The notes: a model not told the origin generated them from the letters alone. A DNA stretch of 64,000 nucleotides from Micromonospora craniellae (GCF_014764405.1 NZ_CP061725.1:744001-808000), one strand, 5' to 3'; positions 52,648 to 61,808 are shown, numbered from the stretch's first letter. Translations and numbers: made by a program.

Positions 52648-53073
52648 TCAGCCGTGCGCGGTCATGCCCCCGTCGACCGGGATCACCGCGCCGGTCAGGT
52701 ACGCGCCGGCCCGCGACGCCAGGAAGATCGCGACGCCGGCCATGTCCTCCGGGCGACCGATCCGACCGAGCGGCACCTGTGCCTCGACGGCGGCCCGGGC
52801 ATCTGGGTCGTCCAGCACGAACGCCATCATCTTGCTCTCGAACGGTCCCGGGGCGACGGCGTTGACGGTGATCCGCTCGCCGACGAGTTGGTGCGCCAGG
52901 GTACGGGTCAGCATGTGCAGGGCCGCCTTCGTCGCCGAGTAGGCGTACACCTCCATGGCCGGGACCCGGATGCCGTCGACCGAGCCGATGTTGATCATCA
53001 GCCCGATCCCCCGTGATCCGCCGGTGACCAGGACGTTCTTGCCGTCGACCGAGAACAGATCCTGCATGCTCAT
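52648..53073 (-). pseudogene. Internally deleted short-chain dehydrogenase (SDR)
   Basis: Only 141 residues against about 250 for the family. The cofactor motif TGGSRGIG (about 18-25) is followed at once by LMINIGSVDGI, which normally lies over 100 residues later. The strands and helices of the Rossmann fold between them are missing, in frame. The catalytic part is complete: Ser in IGSVDG, YAYSATKAAL (YxxxK), and the end IPVDGGMTAHG. The protein could still be made but should not bind NAD(P) normally. Classed as a pseudogene with that caveat. Confidence 0.75.
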
Positions 53074-53318
53074 CCACCCCTCGCGAGCCGGCCGCGGCCC
53101 CCGGCGGGGCGGGCCGCCGACGCGGACCGTTCGTCCGCCACGGCGACCAGATGACTACCGACCGGTAACGTAACCGGCGGCCGATACGCCGACAAGAGCA
53201 CCTCACCCACCCGCGTCGATCGGGGCGTCGACGCGACGGCGCAGGCTCGGCGACGCACCCGCCACGCGGGTGCCGCCAGAGGTGCGTACCGGCCGGTCGC
53301 GGGCTAACGTCGCAGGTG

Positions 53319-54236
53319 ATGGTCCCTTCCGGTCACCTCGACAGGGTTCTGCCCAACGCCGCCTCCGGCCCGCACGTCATCGACACGATCACACTGTGTG
53401 ATTTGACGCCCGACGCGGCGTGGCGACGCCCGGTCCTGCTCGACCGCGAGCTGATCGTGCTGAGCACGGGCGGTCACGGTGTCGCCGAGGTCGACTTCCG
53501 TGCCCAGCCCTGCCGGCCCGGCACACTACTGCGCGTACGCGCCGGGCAGGTGCTGCGCTGCCCGCCGCCCCGCCTCGACGCCACCGTGGTCCGCTGGCAC
53601 CCGGACGCGCTGCGCGGGCTCGACGTCGACGTCCACGACGTGCCCACCCGGGTGCAGCTCGCCGGTGAGGACGAGGACGCGGTCATCAACGAAGTCAGCC
53701 AGTTGACCGTGGACGTCGGCCGGCACCAGGACGTGCCGGCCGGCCGCAGCCTGCTGCGCCACCAGTTGACCGTGCTGCTGCTGCGCCTGAGCATGCTGCC
53801 GTCCGAGTCACGCCGCGCAGGTCGGCCCGAGGAGGAGACCTTCCGCCGGTTGTGCCGCGAGGTGGAGCGCGGCTACCAGCGCACCCGCCGGGTCGAGGAC
53901 TACGCCGAGCGGCTGGGCTGCTCGGTGCGTACCCTCACCCGGGCCTGCCTGGCGGTGACCGGGCGCAGCGCCAAGCAGGTGGTGGACGAGCGGGTCGCGC
54001 TCCAGGCCGGCCGGTTGCTGGCCGCCACCGACGAGCCCATCGCCCGGATCGGTCGGCAGCTCGGCTTCACCGAGCCGACCAACTTCGGCCGGTTCTTCAC
54101 CCGCGAGGTCGGGGTCAGCCCCGGCGCGTTCCGGGCCGCCCGCGAGCAACCCGCGCCGAGCCCGGTCGTCCGGCCCCGCCCGCCCGCCGAACCGGCCCCG
54201 ATACTGCGGTCCCGCCCGGCGGTCGAGGCCCGTTGA
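53319..54236 (+). CDS. AraC-family transcriptional regulator
   Basis: 305 residues. The N-terminal half is a cupin-like sensing domain (CRPGTLLRVRAGQVLR). The C-terminal double helix-turn-helix spans about 170-275 (VEDYAERLGCSVRTLTRACLAVTGRSAKQVVDERVA... IGRQLGFTEPTNFGRFFTREVGVSPGAFR). A Pro-rich tail ends the protein. A GTG overlaps just before the ATG used. Target unknown; divergent from the SDR relic, whose upstream region includes a CCGGTAACGTAACCGG repeat (53158-53173). Confidence 0.9.
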   Translation: MVPSGHLDRVLPNAASGPHVIDTITLCDLTPDAAWRRPVLLDRELIVLSTGGHGVAEVDFRAQPCRPGTLLRVRAGQVLRCPPPRLDATVVRWHPDALRGLDVDVHDVPTRVQLAGEDEDAVINEVSQLTVDVGRHQDVPAGRSLLRHQLTVLLLRLSMLPSESRRAGRPEEETFRRLCREVERGYQRTRRVEDYAERLGCSVRTLTRACLAVTGRSAKQVVDERVALQAGRLLAATDEPIARIGRQLGFTEPTNFGRFFTREVGVSPGAFRAAREQPAPSPVVRPRPPAEPAPILRSRPAVEAR

Positions 54237-54349
54237 GGCATGTCCCATGAGGCCGGTCGACAGGTCTTGAGCGTGACCCGACGCATCCGGTCGGTGACTC
54301 CGTCAGCCCGGCGACGCCCTGCCCCGGGCCGGTTGGGCATGATGGCAGG

Positions 54350-54805
54350 GTGCAGATCTCCGCGCGCGGCGACTACGCGGTACGGGCGACGCTGAGCCTG
54401 GCCGCCGCGTACCCGTCACTGTTGTCCACCCAGACCATCTCCGCGGAGCAGGACATGCCTCGCAAATTCCTTGAGGCGGTCCTGGCCGACCTGCGCCGGG
54501 CCGGCCTGGTCCGCGCCCAGCGCGGCGCCGAGGGCGGGTACGCCCTGGCCCGGCCGCCCCGGGAGGTGACCATCGGGGCGGTGCTGCGCGCGGTGGAGGG
54601 GCCGCTGGCCGGCGTACGCGGGCTGCGCCCGGAGGAGACCAGCTACGACGGGGTGGCGCAGCACCTGCCCGGGTTGTGGGTGGCGGTGCGCGCCTCGCTG
54701 CGCCGGGTGGTCGACGAGGTGAGTCTGGCCGACGTGGTGGGTGGCCGACTGCCCGCCCACGTCCGTCGACTGACCACGGCGCCCGACGCCTGGGAACCCC
54801 GCTGA
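54350..54805 (+). CDS. Rrf2-family regulator
   Basis: 151 residues, starting MQISARGDYAVRATLSLA with the winged helix TISAEQDMPRKFLEAVLADLRRAGLVRAQRGAEGGY, the Rrf2 signature. The three cysteines that hold an iron-sulfur cluster in IscR/NsrR are absent, so this is a cluster-free member. The GTG start follows GGCAGG. Single gene. Confidence 0.9.
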   Translation: MQISARGDYAVRATLSLAAAYPSLLSTQTISAEQDMPRKFLEAVLADLRRAGLVRAQRGAEGGYALARPPREVTIGAVLRAVEGPLAGVRGLRPEETSYDGVAQHLPGLWVAVRASLRRVVDEVSLADVVGGRLPAHVRRLTTAPDAWEPR

Positions 54806-54983
54806 TGCCTACCTCACACACTGTCGATTCAACCAGGATCTTGAACCCAACAATACCCATCTGATGAATAGGATATTCGGGCTACGGCGGACGTCCGATT
54901 CCACTATGCATGGCGTGGTTTGGCGAATCTTCGTTTCGGGAATCTTCGATGCCGCGCGGGGACGTGACGAAGGGAGGCCCACG

Positions 54984-55163
54984 ATGGGTCTGATGTTCCG
55001 CAAACGCAAGAAGTACGGGCCGCTGATCCTGAACTTCACCGAGAACGGTTTCTCGTCCTGGAGCATCAAGATCGGTCGCTGGTCGTGGAACTCGCGGGCC
55101 AAGGCGCACCGCGTCGACCTGCCCGGCCCGCTCTCCTGGAGGCAGGACAAGTCCCGGACGTGA
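54984..55163 (+). CDS. Small basic protein, DUF4236-like
   Basis: 59 residues: MGLMFRKRKKYGPLILNFTENGFSSWSIKIGRW and a short basic tail. The FRKxxKxGPxxxNxxxxGxSxSxKxG pattern is that of the DUF4236 family of unknown function. Choice of ATG at 54984 rests on GGGAGG just upstream. The stretch before it (54806-54983) is AT-richer and looks like promoter. Confidence 0.7.
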   Translation: MGLMFRKRKKYGPLILNFTENGFSSWSIKIGRWSWNSRAKAHRVDLPGPLSWRQDKSRT

Positions 55164-55236
55164 GCCCGGAGGTCGCGCGGGGCGTCGGAGCACTCCGACG
55201 CCCCGTTCGCATATGCGTTCCGGGGCCGCGAACGGG

Positions 55237-56049
55237 TCACCGAGCGGCGGCCGTGATCACCACGTCCCCGCCGAGCCTCCCCTGCTCCGGGTCACGCCGC
55301 ACCTCGCCCGCGTCGAGCAACGCGTCCAGTGCCCGCACCGCGTCCACGGCCCGGTACGCCGTATCGGTGACCGCGTACCGGCGCAGCTCGGTCACCGTAC
55401 GCGGGCCGGTGCGGGACAGCTCGGCGAGCAGCGCCCGGCCCAGCGGCACCGGGTCCGCCTGGCCGGCACCCACCTCCCACAGGCTCTCCTTGAACGACTC
55501 GATGCTGCGGTCCGAGGCGGTGCCGAAGCCGATCCGCCGACCGGAGGGCACCTCGACCTCGGCGACCAGCGGGAACCCGGAGTCGACGAGCGCCGACCGC
55601 AGCGGGGTGTCCGGACCGGCCGGCACCAGCACCTCACCGGGTCGGCCGGAGGCGGCGGCGGAGAGCGCCACCGGATCGACGGCGTCCTCCACCTCCAGGT
55701 AGGACAGCACCGGCGCGCCGGACGCCCCGGACGCGCGCAGCGCCACCGGCAGCAGGGCCGTCGGACCGGGCATCAGGTGCACGGTGACCTCGGCGGGCAG
55801 TCCCGCCTCGGCGGCACCGAGCCGGGCCGGCAGTTCCTCGGTGCCGCCGGCCAGCACCAGCACGGTCAACCGGGCACCACGGACGTCGGCGGCGCACTCG
55901 CCGGCCACCCGGACGACCTCCTCGGCCAGGGCGGGGTCGCGCCCGTCGTACCCGAGGACCACCGTCGCCCGGCGCGCACGCCGCAACGCGCCCGGCACCC
56001 AGACCCTCAGGTGCCGGATCACCACCTGCCGCCCCACCTCATCCGCCAC
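55237..56049 (-). CDS. Uncharacterised two-domain protein with winged-helix-like C-terminus
   Basis: 270 residues. The first 170 alternate strands and helices (RRATVVLGYDGRDPALAEEVVRVA; ARLTVLVLAGG) without a recognised motif. The last 90 (RALLAELSRTGPRTVTELRRYAVTDTAYRAVDAVRALDALLDAGEV) look like a winged helix and recall the C-terminal part of TcmP-type proteins. No family can be named with certainty. No signal peptide. Start at the first Met after an in-frame stop. Confidence 0.65.
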   Translation of the reverse strand: MADEVGRQVVIRHLRVWVPGALRRARRATVVLGYDGRDPALAEEVVRVAGECAADVRGARLTVLVLAGGTEELPARLGAAEAGLPAEVTVHLMPGPTALLPVALRASGASGAPVLSYLEVEDAVDPVALSAAASGRPGEVLVPAGPDTPLRSALVDSGFPLVAEVEVPSGRRIGFGTASDRSIESFKESLWEVGAGQADPVPLGRALLAELSRTGPRTVTELRRYAVTDTAYRAVDAVRALDALLDAGEVRRDPEQGRLGGDVVITAAAR

Positions 56050-56142
56050 CCTGCCGTTCTACCGCACCGCCCGGCCGCGACGCGGCCACCCTCGGCAGCC
56101 GGGCGCGATCGGCGCGCGCTCTGCGGGGCGGGCCGGGACGGG

Positions 56143-56676
56143 TCAGTGCGACGCGGCGGCCGGCACGGAGATGCCGATGCCACCCCGGGTGTCGCCGCCG
56201 TACCTGCTGATCTCGGCGGCCAGGTCGAGGCGGCCGATCCGGGTGCGGGCGTCGAGCGCGGCGTCGTCCAGGCGGTCGGCCGGCACCAGCCAGACCACCT
56301 CGAACTCCAGCCCGTCCGGGTCCTGGCCGTAGAGGCTCTTGGTGGTGCCGTGGTCGGAGGTGCCGACCAGCGCGCCGCCCCCGGCCAGCCGGCGGGCGGT
56401 GGCGGCCAGGTCGTCGAGGGTGTCCACCTCCCAGGCGAGGTGGTAGAGACCGACGGTGGCCCGACCGGCGGTCGACCGGCCCACTCCTGCGCCGATCTCG
56501 AAGAGGCCGAGGTCGTGGTCGTTGGTGGAGTCCGGTGCCTGGAGGAAGGCGGCGCCCCGGAACCCCTCCGGGGTCATCGGCACCCGGCGGAAGCCGAGCA
56601 CGTCGCGGTAGAAGGCGACGCTGCGCTCCAGGTCACTGACGTAGAGGACGGCGTGGTTGAGGCGATGGATTCCCAT
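56143..56676 (-). CDS. VOC-family dioxygenase-like protein
   Basis: 177 residues. MGIHRLNHAVLYVSDLERSVAFYRDVLGF is the classic start of a glyoxalase/extradiol-dioxygenase (VOC) domain. Probable metal ligands are His8 in LNHAVL, His in LYHLAWEV and Glu in LEFEVVW. The catechol-2,3-dioxygenase type fits the spacing. It is divergent from a MarR regulator, with a palindrome between them, so it is probably repressed by it and induced by an aromatic compound (inference). Confidence 0.88.
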   Translation of the reverse strand: MGIHRLNHAVLYVSDLERSVAFYRDVLGFRRVPMTPEGFRGAAFLQAPDSTNDHDLGLFEIGAGVGRSTAGRATVGLYHLAWEVDTLDDLAATARRLAGGGALVGTSDHGTTKSLYGQDPDGLEFEVVWLVPADRLDDAALDARTRIGRLDLAAEISRYGGDTRGGIGISVPAAASH

Positions 56677-56697
56677 GGCGCCGAGGCTAGCGCGCTT

Positions 56698-56715
56698 TAG
56701 TTGAGCGTTCAACTA
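56698..56715. promoter_or_regulatory. MarR operator candidate
   Basis: TAGTTGA-GCGT-TCAACTA: exact 7-base arms in the 59-base gap between the divergent VOC and MarR genes. It matches the size of MarR-family sites (compare TTGA...TCAA). Confidence 0.7.
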
Positions 56716-56735
56716 TCGCCGCTATGATGGGGGTC

Positions 56736-57188
56736 ATGACCCGCTGGCTGGACCCGGACGAACAGCGCACCTGGCGAGCGTTCCTGACCGCCTCCCGCGC
56801 GTTGATGGAGGCGCTCGACCGCGAGCTGCAACGCGACGCCGGGATGCCGCACGCGTACTACGAGATCCTGGTCCGACTCTCCGAGGCCCCGGAGCGTCGG
56901 CTGCGGATGAGCGACCTCGCCGACGCCAGCGGCTCCTCCCGCAGCCGGCTCTCGCACGCGGTGACCCGCCTGGAGGCCGCCGGCTGGGTCCGTCGGGAGC
57001 ACTGCCCGACCGACCGGCGAGGGCAGATCGCCCTGCTCACCGACGACGGCTTCGCCGCGCTGGCCGCCGCCGCGCCCGGCCACGTCGACGGGGTACGCCG
57101 CCACCTCTTCGACGCGCTCAGCCCCGCACAGGTCGACCAGTTGCGCCGGATCAGCGAGGCACTGGCCGATCGCCTGACCCGACCCTGA
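56736..57188 (+). CDS. MarR-family transcriptional regulator
   Basis: 150 residues with the MarR winged helix: RLRMSDLADASGSSRSRLSHAVTRLEAAGWVRREHCPTDRRGQIALLTDDG. The DRR wing motif is intact. Start at 56736 has GGGGG upstream; an in-frame ATG at 56724 is possible. It probably controls itself and the divergent VOC gene through the palindrome at 56698. Confidence 0.92.
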   Translation: MTRWLDPDEQRTWRAFLTASRALMEALDRELQRDAGMPHAYYEILVRLSEAPERRLRMSDLADASGSSRSRLSHAVTRLEAAGWVRREHCPTDRRGQIALLTDDGFAALAAAAPGHVDGVRRHLFDALSPAQVDQLRRISEALADRLTRP

Positions 57189-57256
57189 CCGGATCCTGAC
57201 CGAACCACTCCGGCGCGGGTCTTGTACTTAACGTCGTCGGTTGAGCACGATGGGGC

Positions 57257-59230
57257 GTGCCCTCCGGCTTCGGTGAACTGACTGATCAGGCGCACGACCT
57301 GGTCTCCTCCGGCGACCTCGCCGGCGCTCAACGGCTCCTCGCCGACGCGTTGACCGGCGCCGACCCGCGCCCGGCCAACGCGACACCCGAGATGGCCGAG
57401 GCGGCCGGCCTGCACGCGCGGGTGCTGGTCGCCCTCGGCGAACCGCACTCGGCACGAGGCTGGGCCGCCTACGCGTACGCCGCCACCACCCGCCTGCACG
57501 GCCGTTCCGAGCCGCGTACGGTCGCTGCGGCGGCCACCCTCGCGGCGGTGCTGCACAGGGTGGGCAGCTGCTCCCGGGCCGCCCGGCTGTACCAGGAAGT
57601 GATCATCGAGCTGACCGCCTCGGACGGTCCGGAGTCCCTGCGGGTCCTCGCCGCACACGCCGACCTGGCCACCGTGGAGTACGCCCGTGGCCAGTGCCAG
57701 GTGGCCCGCGACCGCCTCCAGGACGCGTGGGAGCTGCACCGCGAGGTCTACGGCGACGGGCAGCCCAGCGGCATCAAGATGCTCGCCCGGCTCGGCTCGA
57801 TGCAACGCGACTGCGGGCAGTTCACCGAGGCGCAGGACCACCTCGCGTTGGCCCGGGAACTCGCCCGCCGGCACCTCGCCCCGGACGACCCGCTGACCGC
57901 CCAGGTGGCGTCGCTGTCCCGGGCCCCGGCCAACCCCGGTCACGTCTGCGCCGACACCCCGCCGGTGGGCGCGGAAGACCCGGTCGTACCGGCCGCCCGG
58001 ACACCGGGCGACGCCCCGCCCAGCGGCGACCGGCCGGAGGGCGCCACCGCCGCGGCCCGGCCCACCTGGTCCGACCACGACACCGGCGACCCGCCGCCGA
58101 ACGCCCCCCGGGCCGACTGGGACGAGCCCGCGTCCGCGACTCCGCCGACCTGGCCCACGTCGACCGCCGACGACGCGGCGACGTGGGCCGGGACCAACGA
58201 CGCGCGGGGCTGGCCCGCAGCGGCCACCGACGGGCGGACCTGGCCCACCGACGCTCCCGGCGAGACCATCTGGCCCACGGACAGCGCCGGAGACGGCGCG
58301 TGGCCGGCGGGAAGCGGCGGTACGGGCGGGTGGTCCACGGGCACCGCCGGGTCGTGGCCGACGGCGGGCGACCCGCCGGACGCCCGGTACGCCGGGGAGC
58401 AGCACCCGGCCGAGGGCTACCACCCGAGTCACGGCCACCAGGCTGGTCAGCCGCCCGCCGGGACGGCGTCGCCGGTGCCCACCCCACGGCAGCCGGTGGA
58501 CGGCCCGGCCGGACCACCACAGGACTGGTGGACCGGGCAACCGACCGAGCCGCCCTCCCCCGATCCCGCCCACCCGGCCCGGCCCGCCCCGACGCCGTCG
58601 GCCGAGTCGAGCGGGGCGGCCGTACCGCCGAGCGTGATCGGCCTGACCGGTCCGGCACCGCAGGCACCCGGGGTGTACCGGCTACGCCGGCTGGAACCGG
58701 AACGCACCGGCCCGTCGTCCCGACTGCTCCCGGTGCCGGTACGCCGCACGCCGGCCGCGCCGCCGTCCCGCACGCCGAACCGGCTGGTGCCGATCATCGG
58801 GGCGGGCGTGGTGGTGGTGCTGCTCGGTGCCGCTGCGGTGATCGCCGGGGTGTCCCGGGTCGACGGCCCGGGCGAACCGGGCTCCCCCACCGCCGGGGAC
58901 GCCCCGAGTGGTGTGTCGACCCCGTCCGCGTCGCCACCGGACGCACCGCCGGTCTCCCCCGGCGCCCCGCCCACCGGGCTCTCGCTGCGCGACAACCGGG
59001 ACAGCGTCACCCTGCGCTGGACGTACCCCGCCGGGGCGGAAGGGCCTGTGATCATTTCGGGCGGCCGGAACGGACAGCCGATGAACCCCTTCGCCGACCT
59101 GCCCGCCGGGACCGACAGTTTCGTGGTCTACGGCCTCAACCGCAGCCTCGACTACTGCTTCACGGTCGCGGTCGCCTGGTCCACCGACACCGTCGCCCGA
59201 TCCGACGAGGTCTGCACCGAACGCCGGTGA
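57257..59230 (+). CDS. TPR, Trp-repeat, transmembrane and fibronectin-III protein
   Basis: 657 residues. The N-terminal helical part (about 1-220) has tetratricopeptide-like repeats (AAAATLAAVLHRVGSCSRAARLYQEVI; LATVEYARGQCQVARDRLQDAW). A low-complexity segment (about 225-510) has a Trp every 8-10 residues, mostly as TWPT/GWPA/IWPT units (nt 58060-58370). One transmembrane helix (VPIIGAGVVVVLLGAAAVIAG) follows, then a C-terminal fibronectin-III-like domain (about 570-657) outside. Probably a single-pass protein with a cytoplasmic TPR part. Function unknown. GTG start; weak ribosome site. Confidence 0.8.
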   Translation: MPSGFGELTDQAHDLVSSGDLAGAQRLLADALTGADPRPANATPEMAEAAGLHARVLVALGEPHSARGWAAYAYAATTRLHGRSEPRTVAAAATLAAVLHRVGSCSRAARLYQEVIIELTASDGPESLRVLAAHADLATVEYARGQCQVARDRLQDAWELHREVYGDGQPSGIKMLARLGSMQRDCGQFTEAQDHLALARELARRHLAPDDPLTAQVASLSRAPANPGHVCADTPPVGAEDPVVPAARTPGDAPPSGDRPEGATAAARPTWSDHDTGDPPPNAPRADWDEPASATPPTWPTSTADDAATWAGTNDARGWPAAATDGRTWPTDAPGETIWPTDSAGDGAWPAGSGGTGGWSTGTAGSWPTAGDPPDARYAGEQHPAEGYHPSHGHQAGQPPAGTASPVPTPRQPVDGPAGPPQDWWTGQPTEPPSPDPAHPARPAPTPSAESSGAAVPPSVIGLTGPAPQAPGVYRLRRLEPERTGPSSRLLPVPVRRTPAAPPSRTPNRLVPIIGAGVVVVLLGAAAVIAGVSRVDGPGEPGSPTAGDAPSGVSTPSASPPDAPPVSPGAPPTGLSLRDNRDSVTLRWTYPAGAEGPVIISGGRNGQPMNPFADLPAGTDSFVVYGLNRSLDYCFTVAVAWSTDTVARSDEVCTERR

Positions 59231-59345
59231 CCACACCGCCCGGAATCAGGGCACGGGCGTCGCACACACGGTGGTGTGACCGGCCGGGCCGCCTTGGCTC
59301 CGGCGGTCGCCGCGCGGTATCTTCGGCAGTTCAGGCAACGAAAAA

Positions 59346-59365
59346 GAACGGCTAGAAAGCCGTTC
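59346..59365 (+). promoter_or_regulatory. Leader hairpin upstream of HelR-like gene
   Basis: GAACGGCT-AGAA-AGCCGTTC, 8 exact pairs with a 4-base loop in an unusually A-rich stretch (AACGAAAAAGAACGG), 33 bases before the start. It could be an operator or an RNA attenuator stem. Confidence 0.5.
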
Positions 59366-59397
59366 CTAAGCCGGACTCTAACCCACCGGGAGACGGA

Positions 59398-61686
59398 TTG
59401 TCAAGGCACTCCGGCGGTTCGCCGTCCGACGACGAGATCGGCCGCGAGCAGGAGTACGTCTCGATGCTCTACCAGCGCCTCGACGACCTGCGGGAGCAGG
59501 CGGCACAGCGGCTGACCGACCAGTTGCGGGCGACGGGCGGCACATTGCAGGCCCGTTCCCAACGCGACAGCACGGTCCGCATGTACGCCGAACAGGTCGA
59601 GCAATTCGCGGCGGTGGAGAACGGCCTCTGCTTCGGTCGGCTCGACACCGACGACGACGAACGCCACTACATCGGCCGGATCGGCATCTTCGACACCGAC
59701 GGCGACCACGACCCGCTGCTGATGGACTGGCGTGCCCCGGCCGCCCGCGCCTTCTACCTCGCCACCGCCGCCAACCCACAGGGCATCCGGCGGCGGCGAC
59801 ACCTGCGTACCCGACAGCGCAAGGTGGTCGCCCTCGACGACGAGGTGCTGGACCTGAACACCGCATCCCCCACCGCCCACGAGGAGCTGACCGGCGAGGC
59901 GTCGCTGCTGGCCGCGCTCAACGCCGGGCGTACCGGCCGGATGCGCGACATCGTCGAGACCATCCAGGCCGAACAGGACCGGATCATCCGATCCGACCTG
60001 TCCGGGGTGCTGGTGGTGCAGGGCGGCCCCGGCACCGGCAAGACCGCCGTGGCGCTGCACCGGGCCGCGTACCTGCTCTACACGCACCGCCGGGAACTCT
60101 CCACCCGGGGCGTGCTGCTGGTCGGCCCGAACGTCACCTTCCTGCGCTACATCTCGCAGGTGCTGCCCGCGCTGGCCGAGACCGGCGTGCTGCTGCGTAC
60201 CCCGGGGGACCTCTTCCCCGGCGTCAGCGCCCGCCGCGCGGAGCCGGCCACCACCGCGGCCCTCAAGGGACGGTCGACGATGACCGAGGTGCTGGCCAAC
60301 GCGGTCCGCGACCGGCAGGAGGTGCCCGACGAGCCGGTCGAGATCGAGCTGCCGCAGCAGGAGGTCCTGGTGCTCGGCCCGGCGACCGTCCGGGCCGCCC
60401 GGGACCGCGTCCGCCACAGCGACCGCCCGCACAACCTGGCCCGCGCCCTGTTCGACGTCGAGGTCATCCACGCCCTGGCCGACCAGGTCGCCGAACGCAT
60501 CGGCGCCGACCCGCTGGGCGGGGAGAACCTGCTCGAAGAGGCCGACCGTGCCGAGATCCGCCGGGAGCTGCGCGAGGAACCGGAGATCACCGCCGCGCTG
60601 GACGAGCTGTGGCCGGTCCTCACCCCGCAACGCCTGCTCGCCGACCTGTACGCCTCGACCGACCGCATCGCCACCGCCGCGCCGATGCTCACCGCCGACG
60701 AACGGGCCGCCCTGCACCGCGAGCCCGGCGGCTGGACCTCGGCCGACGTGCCGCTGCTGGACGAGGCGGCGGAACTGCTCGGCGAGGACGACCGGGCCGC
60801 CGCCGCCCGCCGGGAACGCATCCGGGCCATGGAGCGCGAGTACGCCGAGGGCGTGCTGGAGATCGCCCGGGGCTCCCGCTCCATCGACGTCGAGGACGAG
60901 GCCGACGGCGGTGAGATCCTCGGCGTGACCGACCTGCTCGACGCCGACCGGCTGCTGGAACGGCAGGAGGAGGCCGACCGGCTGACCACCGCCCAGCGCG
61001 CCGCAGCCGACCGGTCGTGGGCGTTCGGCCACGTCATCGTCGACGAGGCGCAGGAACTCTCCCCGATGGCCTGGCGACTGCTGATGCGCCGGTGCCCGAG
61101 CCGCTCCATGACGATCGTCGGCGACGTGGCCCAGACCGGGGCCCTGGCCGGTACCCCGTCCTGGTCGGAGGCGCTGGCACCGTACGTGGCCGACCGGTGG
61201 CGACTGACCGAGCTGACCGTCAGCTACCGCACTCCCGCCGAGATCATGGAGGTCGCCGCCGGCGTACTCGCCGAGATCGACCCGACCCTGCGCCCACCCC
61301 GCGCCGTACGTGCCAGCGGCTTCCCGCCCGGCACGCGGGACGTACCGGCGGACCGGTTGGCGGCGGAGTTGATCGAGGTGGCCACCGACGAGGCGGCCGG
61401 GCTCACCGACGGACGGCTCGGGGTGATCGTCCCGGCCGGTCGCGTCGACGACCTCGGCACCGCCCTGACCACCGCGCTGCCCGAGGCGGCCGTCGGCGAG
61501 CAGCCCGACCTGGAGAACCGGGTCGTGGTGCTGACCGTCGCCGAGGCCAAGGGCCTGGAGTTCGACTCGGTGATCGTGGTCGACCCGGACCGCATCGTCG
61601 CCGAGTCGCCCCGTGGGCGCAGCGACCTCTACGTGGCCCTGACCCGCGCCACCCAACGCCTGACCACCCTCACCCCCACCGCGTAG
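59398..61686 (+). CDS. HelD/HelR-like RNA polymerase-associated helicase
   Basis: 762 residues of UvrD-like superfamily-1 helicase. An N-terminal coiled coil (EQEYVSMLYQRLDDLREQAAQRLTDQL) is followed by DPLLMDWRAPAARAFYLA, typical of HelD. Walker A is GGPGTGKTAVALH (about 212-224), the Walker B region HVIVDEAQELSPM, a GDVAQTG segment and motif VI VALTRATQRL. HelD proteins clear or recycle stalled RNA polymerase, and HelR members in Streptomyces protect it from rifamycins. Length and actinomycete type fit HelR, but the rifamycin role is inferred. The TTG start is supported by GGGAGACGG; no other start is well placed. Confidence 0.9.
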   Translation: MSRHSGGSPSDDEIGREQEYVSMLYQRLDDLREQAAQRLTDQLRATGGTLQARSQRDSTVRMYAEQVEQFAAVENGLCFGRLDTDDDERHYIGRIGIFDTDGDHDPLLMDWRAPAARAFYLATAANPQGIRRRRHLRTRQRKVVALDDEVLDLNTASPTAHEELTGEASLLAALNAGRTGRMRDIVETIQAEQDRIIRSDLSGVLVVQGGPGTGKTAVALHRAAYLLYTHRRELSTRGVLLVGPNVTFLRYISQVLPALAETGVLLRTPGDLFPGVSARRAEPATTAALKGRSTMTEVLANAVRDRQEVPDEPVEIELPQQEVLVLGPATVRAARDRVRHSDRPHNLARALFDVEVIHALADQVAERIGADPLGGENLLEEADRAEIRRELREEPEITAALDELWPVLTPQRLLADLYASTDRIATAAPMLTADERAALHREPGGWTSADVPLLDEAAELLGEDDRAAAARRERIRAMEREYAEGVLEIARGSRSIDVEDEADGGEILGVTDLLDADRLLERQEEADRLTTAQRAAADRSWAFGHVIVDEAQELSPMAWRLLMRRCPSRSMTIVGDVAQTGALAGTPSWSEALAPYVADRWRLTELTVSYRTPAEIMEVAAGVLAEIDPTLRPPRAVRASGFPPGTRDVPADRLAAELIEVATDEAAGLTDGRLGVIVPAGRVDDLGTALTTALPEAAVGEQPDLENRVVVLTVAEAKGLEFDSVIVVDPDRIVAESPRGRSDLYVALTRATQRLTTLTPTA

Positions 61687-61770
61687 CCCCACCGCCCTAC
61701 CCCGCCGATCATGGACTTGTGGCACACCGCGGGGGCGGGGGCGGGCGACGCACTCGGGTGGGACGGGATC

Positions 61771-61795
61771 GGCCCGGCCCCTCCGGGGCCGGGCC
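61771..61795. terminator. Bidirectional terminator after helicase gene
   Basis: GGCCCGGCCCC-TCC-GGGGCCGGGCC, 11 exact pairs, between the helicase stop and the stop of the convergent gene. Confidence 0.75.
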
Positions 61796-61808
61796 GGTGG
61801 GTGGGTGG

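Noticed and set aside
59231..59397. Rifamycin-associated 19-base inverted repeat upstream of the helR-like gene
   Set aside because: No GC-rich 19-base inverted repeat of that type was found; only the GAACGGCT/AGCCGTTC hairpin is present.
59401..61725. A 2.3-kb minus-strand open frame opposite the helicase
   Set aside because: The helicase on the plus strand has all SF1 motifs; the antisense product is low-complexity.
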